NCBI GenBank assembly: GCA_958405195.1
Contig: CATYDM010000015.1
Span: 1 to 41,808, forward strand
DNA: 41,808 nt
Reading direction: 5' to 3'
DNA from: an uncultured Collinsella sp.
Lineage (GTDB): Bacteria > Actinomycetota > Coriobacteriia > Coriobacteriales > Coriobacteriaceae
Both the position numbers and the translations under genes were made by a program. The notes under the pieces were generated by a model, which was not told the origin of the DNA, ran no database searches, and saw only the letters and a program-made list of their open reading frames with translations. Position 1 is the first letter of the stretch, and each line of letters starts with the position of its first letter. This document shows, piece after piece, positions 40,246 through 41,808 of this stretch.

Positions 40246-40824
40246 ATGCCTGAGTCTTCTGTTCGTCCCCGTCGCATTGTCGTTGGCGTGTCTGGCGCCA
40301 GCGGTGCGGCACTGGGCCTTGAATGCCTCAAATGCCTGCGCCAGGCCGGCGCTGAGTCGGCGCTTGTCGTCACGCGCGGGGGAGAGATCACCATCGAGCA
40401 GGAGCTCGGCATGACGCTCGACGAGTTTGCGTGCTATGCCGATGTGGTCTACGACAACAAGAACATTGGCGCTGCCATCGCAAGCGGCACCTATCCGGTC
40501 GACGGCATGATCGTGGCTCCCTGCTCCATGAAGACGCTCGCCGGCATCGCGAGCGGCTACAGCGAAAACCTGTTGCTGCGTGCGGCCGATGTGCAGATGA
40601 AAGAGCAGCGCCGCCTGGTGCTTATGGTGCGCGAGACGCCCTTCAGTGCGATCCATGTCGACAACATGGCACGCCTGGCGCGCGTGCCGGGCGTCATGCT
40701 CATGCCGCCCATGCTCACGTTTTACAACGGCCCCGCCACGCTCGATGAGGCGGTGCATCACATCGCCGCCAAGGCACTCGAGGCCGTCGGCGTGTCGTGC
40801 GCCAACTATAAGCGCTGGTCATAG
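40246..40824 (+). CDS. ubiX: UbiX-family flavin prenyltransferase
   Basis: A 192-residue enzyme that joins a dimethylallyl group to FMN to make prenyl-FMN, the cofactor of UbiD decarboxylases. Hallmarks: VVGVSGASGA (12-21) at the flavin site, APCSMKTLAGIASGYSENLL with the conserved Ser and Thr, ADVQMKEQRRLVLMVRETP and a C-terminal GVSCANYKRW. It is 33 bp downstream of the UbiD gene, the same gene pair as lpdB-lpdC (unlinked in Lactiplantibacillus) and ubiD-ubiX. A TAAGGAG site precedes the ATG. A terminator 33 bp after the stop ends the operon. Confidence 0.95.
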   Translation: MPESSVRPRRIVVGVSGASGAALGLECLKCLRQAGAESALVVTRGGEITIEQELGMTLDEFACYADVVYDNKNIGAAIASGTYPVDGMIVAPCSMKTLAGIASGYSENLLLRAADVQMKEQRRLVLMVRETPFSAIHVDNMARLARVPGVMLMPPMLTFYNGPATLDEAVHHIAAKALEAVGVSCANYKRWS

Positions 40825-40857
40825 GCATCTTTAGGGTAGGATACGAGTAGTGTTTGA

Positions 40858-40887
40858 GCCCGCTGCCCCTGTGGGCGGCGGGCTTTT
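40858..40887 (+). terminator. Intrinsic terminator of the UbiD-UbiX operon
   Basis: GCCCGCTGCCC (40858-40868) pairs with GGGCGGCGGGC (40873-40883), with one G-T wobble and a CTGT loop, followed by TTTT. Confidence 0.85.
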
Positions 40888-40915
40888 CGTGTCAAAGGGT
40901 GTGTCGGGAGGACCT

Positions 40916-41782
40916 ATGCAGACGGGTATGTATGCGATTAGCGAGATGGCGAGCTTGTTTAACGTTTCGCGCCAAACGCTCATCTACTACGACAAGATCG
41001 GTCTGTTTAAACCCGCCGTGGTTAACGAAAAAGGCTACCGTTTCTATTCGCCCACGCAGATCCCGCTCATGCGTCTGATCTGCATGCTGCGCGACTTGGG
41101 ACTGGAACTCGATGAGATCGATCGCCTGACCTCGACGTTCGACATTGGAGAGATGACCGATCACCTGCGCTCGCGGGTGCAGGCGCTCGACGAGCAGATT
41201 GCCGGGCTCAAAGCCGAGCGCGCGAGCGTGCAGGAGCGGCTGAGTTTTTACGACGAGGCGGTCTATTGGCGCGAGCGCGAGGGCAAACCGGAGCTCAAGC
41301 AATTCGAGCGCCGCTACGTGGTCTTTGAGGAGTTCCCGAGCGATATCGAGCGTGGCCGCTCGATGCTGCACCCCACGCTCATGCGGGCGATTCTGCGCAT
41401 GCGTGCGCTCACGGGCACACGCCCCATGCGCGGTTGGGGCGCCATGCTGCGTCGCGAGGCGCTGCATTCCGACGACCCCATCGCCGGTGCCGGTTCCTTT
41501 GCCGTGTTGCCGCGTGGTGCCGAGGAAATACTGCCGAGCGATCCTGCCGAGCTGGCGGAGATTGGCGTCGAGGTGCTGCCCGAGGGCACGTACCTGTGCA
41601 TGAGTCGCTGGGGCATGCCGTACGAGCCCGAGGGTATCCGCGCCATCGTGGCCTGCATGGACAGGCACGCGCTCCAGCCCATCGGCAATGCTATCGATTT
41701 TTGCTACCTGGACACCACGAGCTACGACGAGTCTCACCAAGAGGACTTCTGCTGTATCCAAATCCCCGTCGCCCTCAAATAA
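40916..41782 (+). CDS. MerR-family regulator with GyrI-like effector domain
   Basis: A 288-residue regulator. The N-terminal MerR winged helix is clear (YAISEMASLFNVSRQTLIYYDKIGLFKP, then YRFYSPTQ), followed by a coiled-coil dimerisation helix (about 80-115) and a C-terminal multidrug/small-molecule-binding domain of the BmrR/GyrI type. ATG 40916 has GGGAGG 5-6 bp upstream; the frame could begin at GTG 40850, but that stretch is a terminator. It follows the UbiD-UbiX operon across the terminator and may sense an aromatic acid or its product, though regulation of this operon is not shown. Confidence 0.9.
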   Translation: MQTGMYAISEMASLFNVSRQTLIYYDKIGLFKPAVVNEKGYRFYSPTQIPLMRLICMLRDLGLELDEIDRLTSTFDIGEMTDHLRSRVQALDEQIAGLKAERASVQERLSFYDEAVYWREREGKPELKQFERRYVVFEEFPSDIERGRSMLHPTLMRAILRMRALTGTRPMRGWGAMLRREALHSDDPIAGAGSFAVLPRGAEEILPSDPAELAEIGVEVLPEGTYLCMSRWGMPYEPEGIRAIVACMDRHALQPIGNAIDFCYLDTTSYDESHQEDFCCIQIPVALK

Positions 41783-41808
41783 CTTGCGGTGAAATAGTCC
41801 CTAAATAG
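41783..41808. repeat. Left arm of a long hairpin (cut by window end)
   Basis: ACTTGCGGTGAAATAGTCC is nearly the same as the left arm of the hairpin at 13484-13502 (AGTTGCGGTGAAATAGTTC). The partner arm should lie about 30 nt beyond the window end. Confidence 0.65.

Overview
This 41.8 kb, GC-rich window looks like a chromosomal segment of a gut actinobacterium of the class Coriobacteriia, most like Collinsella. That placement is inference from gene content, base composition and the style of the intergenic repeats; there is no rRNA or tRNA gene to anchor it. I see 29 protein-coding genes, no RNA genes, no transposase, no phage and no CRISPR array.

Layout. 1-5,200: a large sortase-anchored surface protein flanked on both sides by unusual box arrays. 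5,200-8,560: an LTA-synthase-like membrane sulfatase (minus strand) and a nitroreductase. 8,700-13,460: a potassium module with a Kup transporter, a small membrane protein, a truncated KdpD-like sensor kinase and a KdpE-like regulator. 13,550-20,450: housekeeping genes (RlmKL rRNA methyltransferase with a decayed N-terminal active site, a HAD phosphatase, a TalC/Fsa-type transaldolase and the Tex RNA-binding protein). 20,650-25,080: a probable catabolic operon (SDR dehydrogenase, OFA-type MFS carrier, Gfo/Idh/MocA dehydrogenase) under a divergent LysR regulator. 25,090-30,950: a membrane diguanylate cyclase, a third box array, and a MarR-controlled heterodimeric ABC exporter. 31,150-34,490: pyridoxamine kinase with an overlapping small Cys-rich protein, a DUF4143 ATPase and a low-molecular-weight phosphatase. 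34,530-41,780: an MFS carrier, then the most interesting cluster.

That cluster (35,936-41,782) holds a UbiD-type decarboxylase very close to the LpdC gallate decarboxylase, a UbiX flavin prenyltransferase, a DASS-family anion carrier, a MerR regulator and a fusion protein. The fusion joins an LpdD-like prenylated-flavin chaperone domain to a type I isopentenyl-diphosphate isomerase (IDI) domain. In the IDI part nearly all metal and substrate residues are kept, but the catalytic cysteine position is alanine. Since UbiX needs a dimethylallyl donor to make prenyl-FMN, I infer that the fusion links prenyl supply or cofactor handling to a hydroxybenzoate decarboxylase.

The intergenic DNA is rich in structure. 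Three arrays carry a 14-bp box in alternating orientation, with starts 32 and 29-30 bp apart (period 61-62 bp). Seven complete short palindromes share an ACAAAGGG-like core and have compensating arm changes. A set of longer hairpins has 15-19-bp arms of unrelated sequence and 28-29-nt loops. These are the strongest candidates for undescribed repeat families here.
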